Shown piece by piece: positions 1 through 9,969 of a stretch of 32,504 bases of DNA. The notes under the pieces were generated by a model. It did not search any database and was not told where the DNA came from. It worked only from the letters and a program-made list of their open reading frames with translations. Position 1 is the first letter of the stretch; every line of letters starts with the position of its first letter. Both the position numbers and the translations under genes were made by a program. Source of the stretch: Bacillota bacterium (GTDB lineage: Bacteria; Bacillota; Bacilli; Alicyclobacillales; SLC66); NCBI GenBank assembly GCA_021793015.1, contig JAJYTO010000012.1, forward strand, positions 1-32,504, given 5' to 3'.

Positions 1-1
1 T

Positions 2-1213
2 CTCATCTCCAAGGCTATCATCTCAGATGGGATTGCGCCTGTCCAGTGGTATTTGCAAGAAAATTTTCTTGGAACCCTCCAACAAACCAAGCCCGTCAAG
101 GGCTCTCAACTTCATGCGTCAGCACTGGACCTACTCACTTTGTGCGAAATCAACGGCCTTCATGTACCTATTCGGCAATTGTTATTACTCGTCGCGGATA
201 TGATTCTCGGACACCCGGAAGCATCACGGGACAATATAATGAGTTGTAGCGACGTGCCTCAAATCCTGGACAAACAGAACGTTTCTGAGGGGAGTATTTA
301 CCGTAACATCTTTGGCGAAAATCTTTCGGAAAGACGAAGAGAGTCTACCGATATTTTTTCCATGTTAGGTCGATTCGGGATTGGTAACGAGTCAACGAAC
401 AGAATAGACAACGTTTTAATCTTTGGTGCTGATGATCCGGAATTGAATCCGCTTTACAAAAAATTAGTGTTAGAGGATTCATACTATGGAGCAGGCCCGA
501 GTTATCAGGCACAACAGAAGGCCTATTTAGAGGGGACGACTGAAGACGAAGGTAAAGAATTTCTGTCTAAGGTCAGATCGCAGCGTCAGAGGTTATTTTT
601 CGAAATACCAGTAGCTGATGCGACCGAACTCAAGCTATGGCAGTTGACTACGTTCCAGTATGCGGGAGAGTTCCTCAATGATGTCTATAGGGCGGTTGTG
701 GCGAATCAAAAGGTTTCTTCTAATATTAACTCAAGATTAGTCCGCGGCCTTAATAGAATCTTCACGGGTCTCTTAACAAGGACTCAAGAGGAATTGTATT
801 TGGCGACTTCAGGAAGCAACTCCCAATCTAAGGTCAGCAAGTTTTTTGAAGCGGCTATTTCAGTACCCAAAAACCGTGATGAAAGTGTTCTGGTAACTCG
901 TGACAATGCGGGGAAGGTGATTCTGCAGGTAAATCTCTCCCGCAGTCCAAATGTACCACCGGTTCAACTTCAATTAAATCTTATCCGATACGAATTCCTA
1001 TGTAGGGTCGCAGATGGGGCTCTTCCTGGAAGTTTTAGCAAGGAGTGCTACGAGGACATACTAGCGTTCAAAAGTCGGATTTTGACCCAACTACACAATA
1101 GAAGAATCGATGAACGTGATGAAGAAGATTCTATAACCAGTCTAGCATTTCAAATTGTTAAATTGACGACTAATGGGATGCTTGAAAAGAAGACTGTAGA
1201 GGTGAATACATAA
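2..1213 (+). CDS. C-terminal part of a defence-module protein (DptF-like position; 5' end outside window)
   Basis: Frame is open from base 2 (LISKAIISDGIAPVQWYLQENFLGTL...), so the listed TTG at 53 is probably not the true start. Stop TAA at 1211-1213 overlaps the next ATG at 1213. Product inferred from the operon with a FtsK/HerA-type protein. Confidence 0.6.
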   Translation, partial: LISKAIISDGIAPVQWYLQENFLGTLQQTKPVKGSQLHASALDLLTLCEINGLHVPIRQLLLLVADMILGHPEASRDNIMSCSDVPQILDKQNVSEGSIYRNIFGENLSERRRESTDIFSMLGRFGIGNESTNRIDNVLIFGADDPELNPLYKKLVLEDSYYGAGPSYQAQQKAYLEGTTEDEGKEFLSKVRSQRQRLFFEIPVADATELKLWQLTTFQYAGEFLNDVYRAVVANQKVSSNINSRLVRGLNRIFTGLLTRTQEELYLATSGSNSQSKVSKFFEAAISVPKNRDESVLVTRDNAGKVILQVNLSRSPNVPPVQLQLNLIRYEFLCRVADGALPGSFSKECYEDILAFKSRILTQLHNRRIDERDEEDSITSLAFQIVKLTTNGMLEKKTVEVNT

Positions 1214-2769
1214 TGTCGGAACGATTGCCTCGCCCCCAGAAAATTGATTCTGACATGTGGGTTGATGAAGCGATATGGGGACATCGCTTATACGATGAGC
1301 AGACTCCTTGGCTTTGTTTTATGGAATTCTTAAATGTACTAGATGCTGAAATCAGGGCAAACCGTGGACTAGCGGAAGATGTGGGCAACCGTAACTCCTT
1401 ATTATATTCGCCGAAATCTAGACTTTATCTCAGACATATACTCTTCAATAGCCCGCAGATGTCGTTAATTGTTAAACAGCATCCGAACGACAACGATTCG
1501 CAATGGGGTACATGGATTGGGTCAATGATAGGTGTTATGGGTGGGATAGCTAACCCGGATTTGACCTATCTACGTAATCGTTTTCTTGATTTTGACAAGT
1601 TTGTTGAGGTTGTTGAGTTCGTACGTTCTTCGACTATTGAAGGAGAAAACAATAAACGTTGGAGTTCCCAATTCATTTTCCCATACGGACCGGATTGTTT
1701 GTACGAGGATTTAGACGTGAAGGAAGACAACGTTTCATCAGACAGACGTTTTTTTGCTCGCGCGGGAGAGTTACTGTACTTAATGCTTTGTCGGAGCGGT
1801 CGAGGACCGGAGATTTTAGACCAAGTGTCCTCAAAGATTCTAAACTCTGAACATAAACTTAATCGCTTGGTTGCTGTTTTACAGCCGCCAGTTTCAACGC
1901 AAGAGTATCAAGGAACTCGAACTAATACTTACTTACCCTATGCTGTTCTTGAGGAGTACCGAAATCTTGCAGAGGACTGGTTATGCCTTTTTAGATGCAA
2001 CCTTTCGGCGTATGATTACGTCCCGTACTTAGTTGATCTCACTGGGCTGCATATGATCATATACAGTCTACGGCAGGCTCTTGAATTGATTGGGTTTGAT
2101 GAACAACCTTCATTTGTACTAGAAATTGTCGCACCTCGGAAAACCGTGATAAGGGATTTGGCCTCAGAGTCTTTCGCTGAGAACAACATCCTCTCCCGTA
2201 GAGCAGTTGAGGCTTACATAAACAGTATTAAAGAAACCGAGCAATGGACTATTGCAGTTGAGGATAACGATATAACTGACATTAGAGCCCTAATGAAAGA
2301 AACCTTTGCGTGGCCAAAAGATAGTAAAGACCACTCCCTTGATCACTTTCATTCTCCGGAAGAAATGTTCGATACATTTGCTGAAGCCGTCGAAAGGCGA
2401 CATCAGCAACATGTGAGCAAGTTCCATGGGGTTTGGGGAAGAGAGATAGGCCTGTCTTCGAGACGTGGCAGCCGCCGGGTGCGATATGCCCCCCATGATT
2501 CACTCTTAAAGACCCTTGTTCTGGTGGTAGTACAGGAGAGGATGGAATTCAAAGAGTTCTTAGAAGCAATTTACCTAAAGTATGGATTCATTATTGGCCA
2601 CCGTCAGGCAGGTAAGTACATTGAGAATGGCCGCGCTGACCAAGCTGATTTTGAAGAGAATTCCAAACGCCTCGAGCAACGGTTGTCGAGTATGGGACTG
2701 TTGAAGAGATTGTCGGATGCCTGCGCATACGTCGAAAATCCTTTTGCTATTCGGGGGACTAATAAATGA
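1213..2769 (+). CDS. Uncharacterised middle protein of three-gene defence-like operon (DptG-like position), 518 aa
   Basis: Long ORF with ATG overlapping the upstream stop (TAATG); stop overlaps the next start (ATGA). No motif recognised by eye. Confidence 0.65.
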   Translation: MSERLPRPQKIDSDMWVDEAIWGHRLYDEQTPWLCFMEFLNVLDAEIRANRGLAEDVGNRNSLLYSPKSRLYLRHILFNSPQMSLIVKQHPNDNDSQWGTWIGSMIGVMGGIANPDLTYLRNRFLDFDKFVEVVEFVRSSTIEGENNKRWSSQFIFPYGPDCLYEDLDVKEDNVSSDRRFFARAGELLYLMLCRSGRGPEILDQVSSKILNSEHKLNRLVAVLQPPVSTQEYQGTRTNTYLPYAVLEEYRNLAEDWLCLFRCNLSAYDYVPYLVDLTGLHMIIYSLRQALELIGFDEQPSFVLEIVAPRKTVIRDLASESFAENNILSRRAVEAYINSIKETEQWTIAVEDNDITDIRALMKETFAWPKDSKDHSLDHFHSPEEMFDTFAEAVERRHQQHVSKFHGVWGREIGLSSRRGSRRVRYAPHDSLLKTLVLVVVQERMEFKEFLEAIYLKYGFIIGHRQAGKYIENGRADQADFEENSKRLEQRLSSMGLLKRLSDACAYVENPFAIRGTNK

Positions 2770-5700
2770 GCCATGTTGACCTAATTGGACGGGTTGCAAC
2801 TGAATTTTTACGCCGCTCACTTCTACGAGACAACGCGGATCAGAATGACGGGGTATCTAGATATCTCTTAGATCGACTGACGGGCGAACAGGTCGCATGC
2901 ATCTGCAATACACTTTTGGAAGATCCATTCCTGAATTCAATGATTGATTTAAAGGTCCCCCGAAAGTTAGTGGGCGGTTTCGAGTTACCAAGTGAAGTAC
3001 TTACGGATGAGAGAACTACTTATTGGCGTAATGCCCCTTGTGATAAGGACGCAATATTATTAGCCAATACAAGTGATGATCAAGGGCAGTCGCTTCGAGA
3101 TATCACTGCAATTAGTGCAAGCGATTTAAAAGGCACGCCTGATCTTTGGGTAAGCGTGGCGGCTAAAGACTTACCGCTAACTGAAGATCAAAAAAAATAC
3201 TGGGAAAAAGCCTTGAGTGGGCTTAGAGAGGCCAATGATTGCAGTCTTGAACAATTTAGTGCATATGTGGTTAAGGTGCACGACATTATTGCTTTAGAGG
3301 GGATCCCGGTGGTGCGGGCTTTAGGCTGGGCGCTTCCAGCATTACGTATCCCTCGTGACTCTACGTTTTTTGAATCTATTTCTGAGAAGTCTCTAGGGTA
3401 CGTTTCAAAGTGGCGCCAAATGTTCGCTAATGCCTACAGCAAACGAGGATGTTATCTTTCTAAACAAAACCCTAATCGTCAAATAATCAACAATGAAGAT
3501 ATTTGGGAACCCTATCAAAATGTAAAAGACCAAATATCAGCAGATTACCATGAGTTTATTGAAGAGTTCATTCAGTGTAAGGAAACGTGGTCATCGGCGA
3601 CAGATCGTTTGGCAGAGTTGGAATGGGAAAGTGATAACATTGGTCTCATTTTTTCGGGCCTGCGAGTCGTGAAACTTGACTTGTCGTCCAGAACGATTCA
3701 GTTTTATGCTGATGAATTCCCGGATTCACTGTCCCAAGATGACTTGCAATATCTTGAGGCTCTTCGTAAACGTAAAGGCTCACGTGATGAAGATAAGGAC
3801 TTTTATGAAGATCACAGACATGAACTTGAAATGGATCGTGCGCTGAAATCACTCTGGGAGAAATTCGTTTATGGGAAGCCCATAGAGTGTACAGATTTTT
3901 TGGTCGGTCTAGTCACAGCCGTGCAAAGACTATTTGCGCAATGTGACTACACAACAGGACTTAAGGAACTCAGAATTAAGACCAGCAAGGGAAAAGGTCA
4001 AAAACAGTGGCTCGACATCAACGAAGATGTTGGCTTGTATTTTTGTACTGCATATCGTGGAATTGAAAAACTAACCAGCAACCATGTCGTATGGGATACC
4101 AACTGGTTATTTAAGTATGATGAATTAATTGTACAAAGAAGGAACCGAAACGACTACAAAAAGAACACTTCGTCAAGCAAAACTTCCACAAAAATTGCAT
4201 TTCATGTGGAACTTGTGTATACGGATCTTCAAGGTAACCATCACAAGAACATTGTAAGCTTAGACTGGAACTATCGGGTTGCTGTAATCGGCCTGGAACT
4301 CTTTGATGACTTAGAGAGGCTTGCTAGTCACCCATTTTCGTATTCTTCGGTTGGCATAAATCCAATTAGTAAGAAGGGCAAGTTGCAAAATATATCCCTT
4401 AACGACATCACTACCTTGCGGGCTGTTTATGGGCAGGATCGTGGTTCATTAGTCTCCACTTACAAGCGGTCAATTGATTTGAACAAGATCTTTTTGAAAG
4501 AAGTAAAAAATGGACTCGACCACGCGCGTTTGTCACAGCAGCAATACGTGTCTCTTCAAACTAGGTGGAAGACGTTTGCTGAGCTGTATTCTAAGGCTAT
4601 CTCTTCTTGGAAGGATGAGGGGATATCATCTGAATTACTCATAACCCAAGTCGATGCTTACGAGGCCTTGCTTGACGAACTTCGAACGAGTGCATTAAGA
4701 GACACCAATAGAATTCATCTGTGGCATCCTGTTATTCAATTAGGCAACATCCAAATAGAAGGTAACAACCCTGCTTCAATCATCGCGCCTTGGCACCCGC
4801 TTCGCATGGCTGAAAGGGCTGTTAAAATAAGACAGGTTGTTGCATTGATCAACTATGTTCTGAAGTCAGACGATGTGGATTTCGGAGATCCACAGTTATT
4901 TTTTAGTGATCTTTGTTTGGAACTCTCCCAGCCTTACTACCCGGAGGTCACGGTCGGCTTTCAAGGGGATCAGGCATATATAGTTGCTTTGTCTGATACG
5001 GTAAATGACTACAGCCTCATGGAGTCTCCAGTACGGGAATTTGACGATAATGAGACAAACGAAGATCCTCGTGAGGCGACCGAAAAAGTACTGACGGTGG
5101 TCAATAAGTACATCGACTTGCAACCTCATGAGAAGGCGAACTTGAGTATCGCACTGTTTAACTGCGACTCCACCCGTTTACCTCAATCTATTGTCAATGG
5201 TATTTCAGCACTCAATGACCACGAGGAAGAGGTTCGATGTCAGGTCATTTTGAGGCACCGAGACCTCAATAAATTGAGTGACTTGTACATGAAAATGATT
5301 GAAAGTGCAGACCAAGACCCCGACCTGATGGTTGCCAGTGAAATCTCCAAGGATTTTATGGCTCGTTTACGGATCGGGGTCATGGCGGATGCTGCCCCTA
5401 TTTCAAGTAATGCAGATGGTAAACCGGTCGACATTGTGTTCCTTCAGGACGTAATATCCAGAGAATCGAAATTGGTTTGGGTTGAGGTTCAGCCAACCGT
5501 GATCCCACGTTTGTTGGAGCATGTTCCACCACGTTGGGGAAAGCGAAAGTCTGCGGCCAAAGATGAATTGAAATCTACCGCCTTTCTCGTGTCGCCAAGC
5601 CAATCTTCTAGTGGTTGGTCCTATCTGAGGACTGTGCATGCAATTTTAGTGGGGGAAGAGTCAAGGGAAGATGTTTTCTTATTACCTGCAAGACAGATTT

Positions 5701-8057
5701 CTTTTCAAAATGAGAAAACGAAGGGACTGTTTGAAGAAGCACATACTCTTGGCGAGTGGGTTATAAATTCTGACTCACTCCTTGAACCTCGACTGTTAAA
5801 GAACCAAGGGGTTCAAGTTATCAAGTATCAACATAGTCGTACTCAAGGCCCCAGTATGGTTGTATCTTCCAAGTCTCAATTAAACATGCTTAAAGTACTA
5901 GTGAAACGCAGGTTAGCTGCACTCAATCTTGCGCTTACCGATGAAGACTTAAATCAGCTCACAAGCGATTTTATTGATGATGCCAACAGTGTTTCTGGAG
6001 ACATAGTTTTACGTGCTGCCAAGAGAGGTGTTTTTGCCAGTGAATTGCTTGGGGTTGTACTCAGCAAGACTTTGATCACTAGTGACATTGTCGAACGAAG
6101 TCCAATAAGTTGGTTTTTTTTGGACGATTACGCTTCGTGGTTGGGACAGAAAGAAGAGCAAATTGCCGACATTTTGGCGTTGTCTCCATACATTAAAGAG
6201 GGTAAACCCTGTCTCACCGTGATCATCTCTGAGGCTAAGTACGTTGATGCTAAGGGAGCGGCAGAAGCCAAGCGAAATTCTCAGAAACAGTTGAGGGATA
6301 CAGTATCCCGGATGTACAACGCCATTTTTGGATCCCCTGGGAGGCTTGACCGTGATCTGTGGCTGTCGCGCCTCAGTGATCTTGTTAATGATAGTACGGA
6401 GATCCCGGCTGATTCAACATTGACCATCGAGACATGGCGCGAAGGGATACGGAATGGAACTATACCAATTGTGCTGAAAGGATACTCGCACATCTTTGTT
6501 TCTTCGCCGGACGGTCACGTGGACAGCGAGCGATACCAACTCAGCAATGTCGAGGGATGTTTTCAGGAAGTATACTCACGGGATAAAGTGAGGGAACTTG
6601 TTCTTGCCTACGTTAAGGGGCAGACTGTGCTTCCAGTTCGTGAAAAAATCGGAGATGACAAGCCTTGGTTAAAGGTTAATATGCAACTTCCCGCGTCACG
6701 TGTTAATTTGCTCGGAGACAAGTCAGAATTACCAATACAATTGAGTGGAGAGTTAGCTGACACAACCAATGTAGGTCATGCGGAAAGCAATTCTCTCGGT
6801 TTGACCAATGGAGTTGGCAGCAACTCAGGCACACACTTTGAAGAACAGGCTCCCGAAGATGATACTTCTAATGTCGAGGCTGGCTCGATAAACGAACAAT
6901 TGATTGAATGGATTGCAGACAATCAGGATTCACATGAGTCAAATGCCGAAGCCGAGACTTGGGCGACTGAGGTTGTAAACACCTTGAGAACTGCACTGAT
7001 AAGTTACAGTCTGCAGGCCAAGGTTTTGGACAAGAGACTAACTCCCAACGCTGTCATTGTGCGACTCAAAGGTTCGGACCAGCTTAAAATTGACGATATA
7101 GAAAAGAAGCGTTCTCAGTTACTCACTACTCATGCGATTAATATCATTAACATAATGGCTCACCCGGGGGAAATTGTTGTATCTATTGCTAGACCCAAGC
7201 GTGAAACAATCACACTGCCTGAGGTTTGGAGACGTCGTAAACTTCTTGAAGACAGCAAGGGTATGAACATGAGTTTCATTGTCGGCATAAAGGAAATTGA
7301 CGGTGAAATTTTGTATTTGAATCTTGGTGGGCCTTTTTCAGGACTAGAGCAGCATGCACCACATACGTTGATCGCAGGGGCGACAGGCAGTGGGAAGTCC
7401 GTGCTTCTTCAGAATTTGATTCTAGATATATGTGCGACAAATAGCAAAGAATTAGCCAAGATTTATTTAATTGACCCGAAGTTTGGTGTTGATTATCAGC
7501 ATCTTGAAGAACTGCCTCACTTATCTGAGGGGATTATTATCGAACAAGATAAGGCCATCGAGACACTAGAATATCTCGTTCAAGAGATGGACCGAAGATA
7601 CCTTGAGTTTAGGAGTCAGAAAGTGAGTAACTTACGCGATTATAATGCAAAGATGCAGGATAAAGAAAAATTACTGCTCTTGTTCCTTATTCACGATGAG
7701 TTCGCAGAATGGATGTTGGTTGACACCTACAAGCAATCTGTATCTGCCTCAGTTCAACGGTTAGGAGTAAAAGCACGTGCTGCAGGAATACATCTCATTT
7801 TTGCTGCCCAACGCCCGGATGCCAATGTTCTGCCTGTCCAGTTGCGCGACAACCTTGGGAATCGATTAATTCTGAGAGTAGAAAGTGTTGGTACTTCCGA
7901 AATCTCATTAGGTGAGAAAGGGGCGGAACGTCTCTTGGGAAAAGGCCATTTGGTAGCAAGGCTTCAGGGCGAGTCTAGTTTGATATATGCACAGGTTCCA
8001 TTCCTGTCCAGCGAGGGTTTATCAGAGATAGCAGATTTAATTGTGCGAAAGGCATAG
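2766..8057 (+). CDS. Large FtsK/HerA-type ATPase, 1763 aa (DptH-like / phage-defence translocase candidate)
   Basis: C-terminal Walker A GATGSGKSVLLQN, IYLIDPKFGVDYQ, Walker B-like LLLFLIHDEFAEW, and AAGIHLIFAAQRPDANVLPVQLRDNLGNRLILRV, typical of the FtsK/SpoIIIE/HerA fold; very long N-terminal region. Confidence 0.75.
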   Translation: MSHVDLIGRVATEFLRRSLLRDNADQNDGVSRYLLDRLTGEQVACICNTLLEDPFLNSMIDLKVPRKLVGGFELPSEVLTDERTTYWRNAPCDKDAILLANTSDDQGQSLRDITAISASDLKGTPDLWVSVAAKDLPLTEDQKKYWEKALSGLREANDCSLEQFSAYVVKVHDIIALEGIPVVRALGWALPALRIPRDSTFFESISEKSLGYVSKWRQMFANAYSKRGCYLSKQNPNRQIINNEDIWEPYQNVKDQISADYHEFIEEFIQCKETWSSATDRLAELEWESDNIGLIFSGLRVVKLDLSSRTIQFYADEFPDSLSQDDLQYLEALRKRKGSRDEDKDFYEDHRHELEMDRALKSLWEKFVYGKPIECTDFLVGLVTAVQRLFAQCDYTTGLKELRIKTSKGKGQKQWLDINEDVGLYFCTAYRGIEKLTSNHVVWDTNWLFKYDELIVQRRNRNDYKKNTSSSKTSTKIAFHVELVYTDLQGNHHKNIVSLDWNYRVAVIGLELFDDLERLASHPFSYSSVGINPISKKGKLQNISLNDITTLRAVYGQDRGSLVSTYKRSIDLNKIFLKEVKNGLDHARLSQQQYVSLQTRWKTFAELYSKAISSWKDEGISSELLITQVDAYEALLDELRTSALRDTNRIHLWHPVIQLGNIQIEGNNPASIIAPWHPLRMAERAVKIRQVVALINYVLKSDDVDFGDPQLFFSDLCLELSQPYYPEVTVGFQGDQAYIVALSDTVNDYSLMESPVREFDDNETNEDPREATEKVLTVVNKYIDLQPHEKANLSIALFNCDSTRLPQSIVNGISALNDHEEEVRCQVILRHRDLNKLSDLYMKMIESADQDPDLMVASEISKDFMARLRIGVMADAAPISSNADGKPVDIVFLQDVISRESKLVWVEVQPTVIPRLLEHVPPRWGKRKSAAKDELKSTAFLVSPSQSSSGWSYLRTVHAILVGEESREDVFLLPARQISFQNEKTKGLFEEAHTLGEWVINSDSLLEPRLLKNQGVQVIKYQHSRTQGPSMVVSSKSQLNMLKVLVKRRLAALNLALTDEDLNQLTSDFIDDANSVSGDIVLRAAKRGVFASELLGVVLSKTLITSDIVERSPISWFFLDDYASWLGQKEEQIADILALSPYIKEGKPCLTVIISEAKYVDAKGAAEAKRNSQKQLRDTVSRMYNAIFGSPGRLDRDLWLSRLSDLVNDSTEIPADSTLTIETWREGIRNGTIPIVLKGYSHIFVSSPDGHVDSERYQLSNVEGCFQEVYSRDKVRELVLAYVKGQTVLPVREKIGDDKPWLKVNMQLPASRVNLLGDKSELPIQLSGELADTTNVGHAESNSLGLTNGVGSNSGTHFEEQAPEDDTSNVEAGSINEQLIEWIADNQDSHESNAEAETWATEVVNTLRTALISYSLQAKVLDKRLTPNAVIVRLKGSDQLKIDDIEKKRSQLLTTHAINIINIMAHPGEIVVSIARPKRETITLPEVWRRRKLLEDSKGMNMSFIVGIKEIDGEILYLNLGGPFSGLEQHAPHTLIAGATGSGKSVLLQNLILDICATNSKELAKIYLIDPKFGVDYQHLEELPHLSEGIIIEQDKAIETLEYLVQEMDRRYLEFRSQKVSNLRDYNAKMQDKEKLLLLFLIHDEFAEWMLVDTYKQSVSASVQRLGVKARAAGIHLIFAAQRPDANVLPVQLRDNLGNRLILRVESVGTSEISLGEKGAERLLGKGHLVARLQGESSLIYAQVPFLSSEGLSEIADLIVRKA

Positions 8058-8318
8058 AAGAAACTTTCCCTTAAGCGTGTCAGCAAGCTGTTGAATGAAT
8101 ACGGTGATATTTTGTAGACTACGATATCAGTTAGTAGCCCACATCGCGTGTGACGGGAGAAGTCGCACACCGGACGCGGGAGTTGATCCCACACTGTTGT
8201 GCGGCGCGGCATATTACGATCAACAAGGGAACGGCGGCGTATCGGCGGAAAACTGTTCGGCGCATTTGTGTAACCAGTGCGCCGTTTTCATCGTCTATAT
8301 TGAAAATGTGGGAGGGAC

Positions 8319-9716
8319 GTGACGGCCATCATGAAGGTTACCAGCCTGCGATCACTGCTCTATGTCACATTGTGCGCCGTCTTCGGAGGATTTCTTTTCC
8401 ATAGCGCTGGCGCGTGGAAGACATCCGCTTCCCCTGCGGCGCATGCGCGCCAGAGTGGCCGGTTGCATGCGAAAGCGACGACGCTGGGACTGCCTTTCGG
8501 GGTGCCCAATCCAGACTTCTGGTGGGCGATTCCGACGTTGGAACGCCAGGGTCTTCCGGTTATTTTGCCTGCGTGGCTCCCCTATGAAGGCCCATACAGC
8601 TATACGTTCAATCCAGCCTTGTACAACGGCATGCCGCCGATCAGCATCACCCCGCCGACGCGCTGGCTCGCGGCCGGCATTTCCGGCGTCGGCTACTCCA
8701 TTGGCGTCGGCAATGTCCGCGAAGAGGGCGCCGCACCGCTTTTGGGTGTAACGCCCGCCGGCAAAACCCTGACGCCTCCTGCGCATACGACCGTTCCCTT
8801 GACCCTGTCCTCACCGTATACGCAGTCGACTGACGGCCGGATGACCCCTCCTTTTGGCGTCACCGTCATCAGGCTGGCAAAACCAGTTCTTTTGTACGGA
8901 CTGCCCGTATCCATTGACCATGGGATCACCGCCCGCGTGAGCTGGTCCGTGTCTTACGGCACCATGGGAAATTGGACCACCGTCAGCTTCGAAGATCACG
9001 GATACCTGGTCATGTTGCACTGGCCCCATTTCAATGACAGGACCGCCGTAGAAATCGCCCGCAGTCTGGTCATTGTGAAAATGCCCAGTCGCCTGCGAAT
9101 CACATTTGGCCATGACAGTTTGACGATGCAGCCCATCCTGGGATGGACACCCCAGATGACATTGCGACGGGGGGAGGCTTGGGGATATCGATATCAGATC
9201 AACCATCTGGTTCACAGCATGCCGGTCGAATCTGTGCCCGCCCTTTCACCTTCGCCGAAAACACCCTATCTGCCTGCGCTGCCCGCGTCTCAGATTGCCT
9301 CCAGCACTGGAGGCATGTCATACGTCGTCGAAGGGATGCGCACAGGTCTCCATACGGTCTACGGCAACGGTCGTTCCGTGGTGCTAATGCCCGCAGTGTT
9401 GCCCAAGCCGTTCGCGTCATTCTGGCCAGGGGATTTCCAGGGGGACAGCGTCTCAAACCGCTATCTGTTGACGGCGCATCAGAAAGGCAGTTCAGCCGCC
9501 TTCTCGCTCGCGGGTTCCGACGGATCGCACATGCCGAGGCGTGGTTTGACGGTCCACACGAAGTTTGGTCCGGGCGCACTCAGCCGCACAGCCAACAGCG
9601 CAACCATCGCATTTGCTTCCTACGGGGCAACATTTACGATCACTGTGAGTGGCCTGGGCGCCGCTAACAGCAAAGTGGCTCTGGAAATTGTCGATGGTCT
9701 CACGAGAGTTCAGTGA
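8319..9716 (+). CDS. Secreted protein of unknown function, 465 aa
   Basis: GTG start with upstream GGGAGGG; hydrophobic N-terminal signal (SLRSLLYVTLCAVFGGFLFHSAGA); no family recognised. Confidence 0.65.
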   Translation: MTAIMKVTSLRSLLYVTLCAVFGGFLFHSAGAWKTSASPAAHARQSGRLHAKATTLGLPFGVPNPDFWWAIPTLERQGLPVILPAWLPYEGPYSYTFNPALYNGMPPISITPPTRWLAAGISGVGYSIGVGNVREEGAAPLLGVTPAGKTLTPPAHTTVPLTLSSPYTQSTDGRMTPPFGVTVIRLAKPVLLYGLPVSIDHGITARVSWSVSYGTMGNWTTVSFEDHGYLVMLHWPHFNDRTAVEIARSLVIVKMPSRLRITFGHDSLTMQPILGWTPQMTLRRGEAWGYRYQINHLVHSMPVESVPALSPSPKTPYLPALPASQIASSTGGMSYVVEGMRTGLHTVYGNGRSVVLMPAVLPKPFASFWPGDFQGDSVSNRYLLTAHQKGSSAAFSLAGSDGSHMPRRGLTVHTKFGPGALSRTANSATIAFASYGATFTITVSGLGAANSKVALEIVDGLTRVQ

Positions 9717-9727
9717 CTCTCGCCAAC

Positions 9728-9845
9728 GCCAACGTGCGCCAACGTGCGCCAACATGTGCCAACATGTGACAGCGGCAGACAGCGGCAGACAGCGGCAGAC
9801 AGCGGCAGACAGCGGCAGACAGCAGCAGACAGCGGCAGACAGCGG
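9728..9845. repeat. Compound 10-bp tandem repeat: GCCAACGTGC x2, GCCAACATGT x2, then AGCGGCAGAC x7 (one AGCAGCAGAC variant) plus a partial unit
   Basis: Direct reading of 9721-9850; two unrelated 10-bp units abut with the same period. Confidence 0.9.
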
Positions 9846-9969
9846 GAACACTGCGCCCTCCCACAAGATTGCTCAAGCAACCTTGGAGCGCGAACACTGC
9901 TTAGGTCAGACCCTTCGGGGAACCTATTGCGTCTATTCATCTGCAAGACGCAGAGGATGGTGCAAAACA

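Noticed and set aside
8058-8318. Small ORFs between the large ATPase and secreted protein genes (8095-8322, 8150-8404)
   Set aside because: No recognisable domains, overlap the next CDS or its Shine-Dalgarno region, and no convincing start signals.
8352-8786. Arg-rich minus-strand ORF opposite the secreted protein gene (also 8362-8751 +)
   Set aside because: Shadow ORFs in GC-rich coding sequence; composition implausible and no ribosome-binding site seen.
9728-9845. Possible CRISPR array
   Set aside because: Uninterrupted 10-bp tandem units with no spacers; no cas genes in the window.
9649-9969. Track start at 9649 for the beta-propeller gene
   Set aside because: Would overlap the upstream gene and translate the minisatellite; ATG 9970 followed by a signal-like segment is more plausible.
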